From assembly GCA_020832285.1 (NCBI GenBank), contig JAFIFB010000010.1:46711-110710 (forward strand): a stretch of DNA of 64,000 nt, given 5' to 3'. Origin of the DNA: Balneolaceae bacterium. GTDB taxonomy: Bacteria; Bacteroidota; Rhodothermia; Balneolales; Balneolaceae. A program made the position numbers and the translations under genes. Shown piece after piece: positions 63,406-64,000 of this stretch (position 1 is the first letter of the stretch; every line of letters starts with the position of its first letter). Under the pieces are notes generated by a model. The model did not search any database, had not been told where the DNA came from, and saw only the letters and a program-made list of their open reading frames with translations.

Positions 63406-64000
63406 ATGTCACGATTAAAAAGTTCTGAGCGCCGTATGAAACTGATCCTGATGCTTCAGGAATCTAATAAGAAACTCACAGTTAAAGAGCTTGCCGAAAC
63501 ATTCGGTGTAAGCAGACGAACCATTTTCCGGGACTTTAATGTACTATCCGAAATAAATGTGCCGGTTACCTGGGATGAGTACAGCGGATATGGAATCATG
63601 GATGGATATAAAATCCCACCGCTGATGTTCACTTCGAGAGAGTTGGCCACTATAATGGTCGGGCTTAATTTTGTAAAATCACAGGTCGACAAAATGCTTA
63701 TAGATGATGCCAAAGGTGTTGAGGTAAAAATCAAAAATGTAGTCCCGGATAACATGAAAATTTTTATGAAGTCACTCGATAATCGAACCGTCGTTGACCC
63801 ATTTCTTCATTTTGGGCATGAAAAAAAAGAGGGCGGCAATTGGTACCTCGTTAGCAGTGCAATCTCACAAAAAAAATCCATGGAATTTTCTTACCGGAGC
63901 AAACAAGATAAAAAAGTGACCGAACGAAAAATTGATCCTTATCTTCTCGTTTTTTACCGTGACCATTGGAATGTAATCGGATATTCACACAAAAGAAACG
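63406..64000 (+). CDS. WYL-domain transcriptional regulator, cut by the window edge
   Basis: The ATG at 63406 (MSRLKSSERRMKLILMLQES) opens a frame of about 198 codons that runs off the right edge. Residues 5-60 form a DeoR/HTH_11-type winged helix (KLTVKELAETFGVSRRTIFRD). The middle is a linker region (PPLMFTSRELATIMVGLNFV). From about residue 150 the WYL domain begins (SAISQKKSMEFSYRSKQDKK then RKIDPYLLVFYRDHWNVIGY). WYL proteins bind nucleic acid or nucleotide ligands and often repress stress, defence or catabolic genes. The C-terminal ligand-binding and WCX parts lie outside. Targets cannot be named. Confidence 0.9.
   Translation, partial: MSRLKSSERRMKLILMLQESNKKLTVKELAETFGVSRRTIFRDFNVLSEINVPVTWDEYSGYGIMDGYKIPPLMFTSRELATIMVGLNFVKSQVDKMLIDDAKGVEVKIKNVVPDNMKIFMKSLDNRTVVDPFLHFGHEKKEGGNWYLVSSAISQKKSMEFSYRSKQDKKVTERKIDPYLLVFYRDHWNVIGYSHKRN

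Noticed and set aside
1..64000. CRISPR arrays, tRNA and rRNA genes
   Set aside because: I looked for regularly spaced repeats and tRNA-like cloverleaf ends and saw none; a dedicated search could still find a missed tRNA.

Overview
The window looks like a chromosomal piece of a Gram-negative heterotroph of the Bacteroidota/Rhodothermota side, most like Balneolaceae. The evidence is a SusC/SusD outer-membrane pair driven by an ECF sigma factor and a FecR/DUF4974 anti-sigma factor, a type IX secretion C-terminal sorting domain, a PID-CTERM mini-protein, a DksA-like protein without a full zinc finger, and the ileS-dksA-lspA order. The right end (mnmG-rsmG with two perfect parS sites) suggests closeness to the replication origin. 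No tRNA, rRNA or CRISPR array was seen.

Layout. 0.5-5 kb: RND efflux permease and its membrane-fusion lipoprotein. 5.8-18.4 kb: mostly housekeeping genes (thioredoxin-like protein, lspA, dksA-like, ileS, a low-molecular-weight phosphatase, an ECF sigma/anti-sigma operon, fructosamine kinase, PID-CTERM protein, peroxiredoxin, topA). 18.4-29 kb: an accessory, decayed stretch with an AT-rich orphan glycosyltransferase, a pRiA4b/SEC-C-type gene and remnants of two more, a UPF0158 protein, a frameshifted DUF1186/SEC-C gene, a headless DUF4143 ATPase, several families of short palindromes and one of two copies of a MITE-like element. 29-43.4 kb: a coherent nutrient locus. Read on the minus strand it runs ECF sigma, FecR, STN-containing SusC, SusD, metallophosphoesterase and lipoprotein phosphodiesterase. 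Divergent from it, on the plus strand, lie a choline-type sodium symporter and choline dehydrogenase. I read this as a system for taking choline out of external phosphoesters and making glycine betaine; that is an inference. 43.5-51.7 kb: purine permease, small regulators, a LamG protein, a broken alginate lyase, a large uncharacterised TIM-barrel-like protein with a cysteine cluster and a DUF1080 lipoprotein. 52.1-55.8 kb: a probable copper-uptake operon with a NosA/OprC-like TonB receptor. 55.8-60 kb: a secreted T9SS metalloprotease and an SCP2-R2lox fusion oxidase. 60.5-64 kb: mnmG, rsmG with two parS sites, and the start of a WYL regulator cut by the window edge.

The most notable items are the choline-phosphoester locus, with a terminator hairpin that also holds the next gene's ribosome binding site and long inverted repeats around the phosphodiesterase gene; the SCP2-R2lox fusion; the MITE-like pair with intact target duplications; and a palindrome family whose arms change in a compensatory way.
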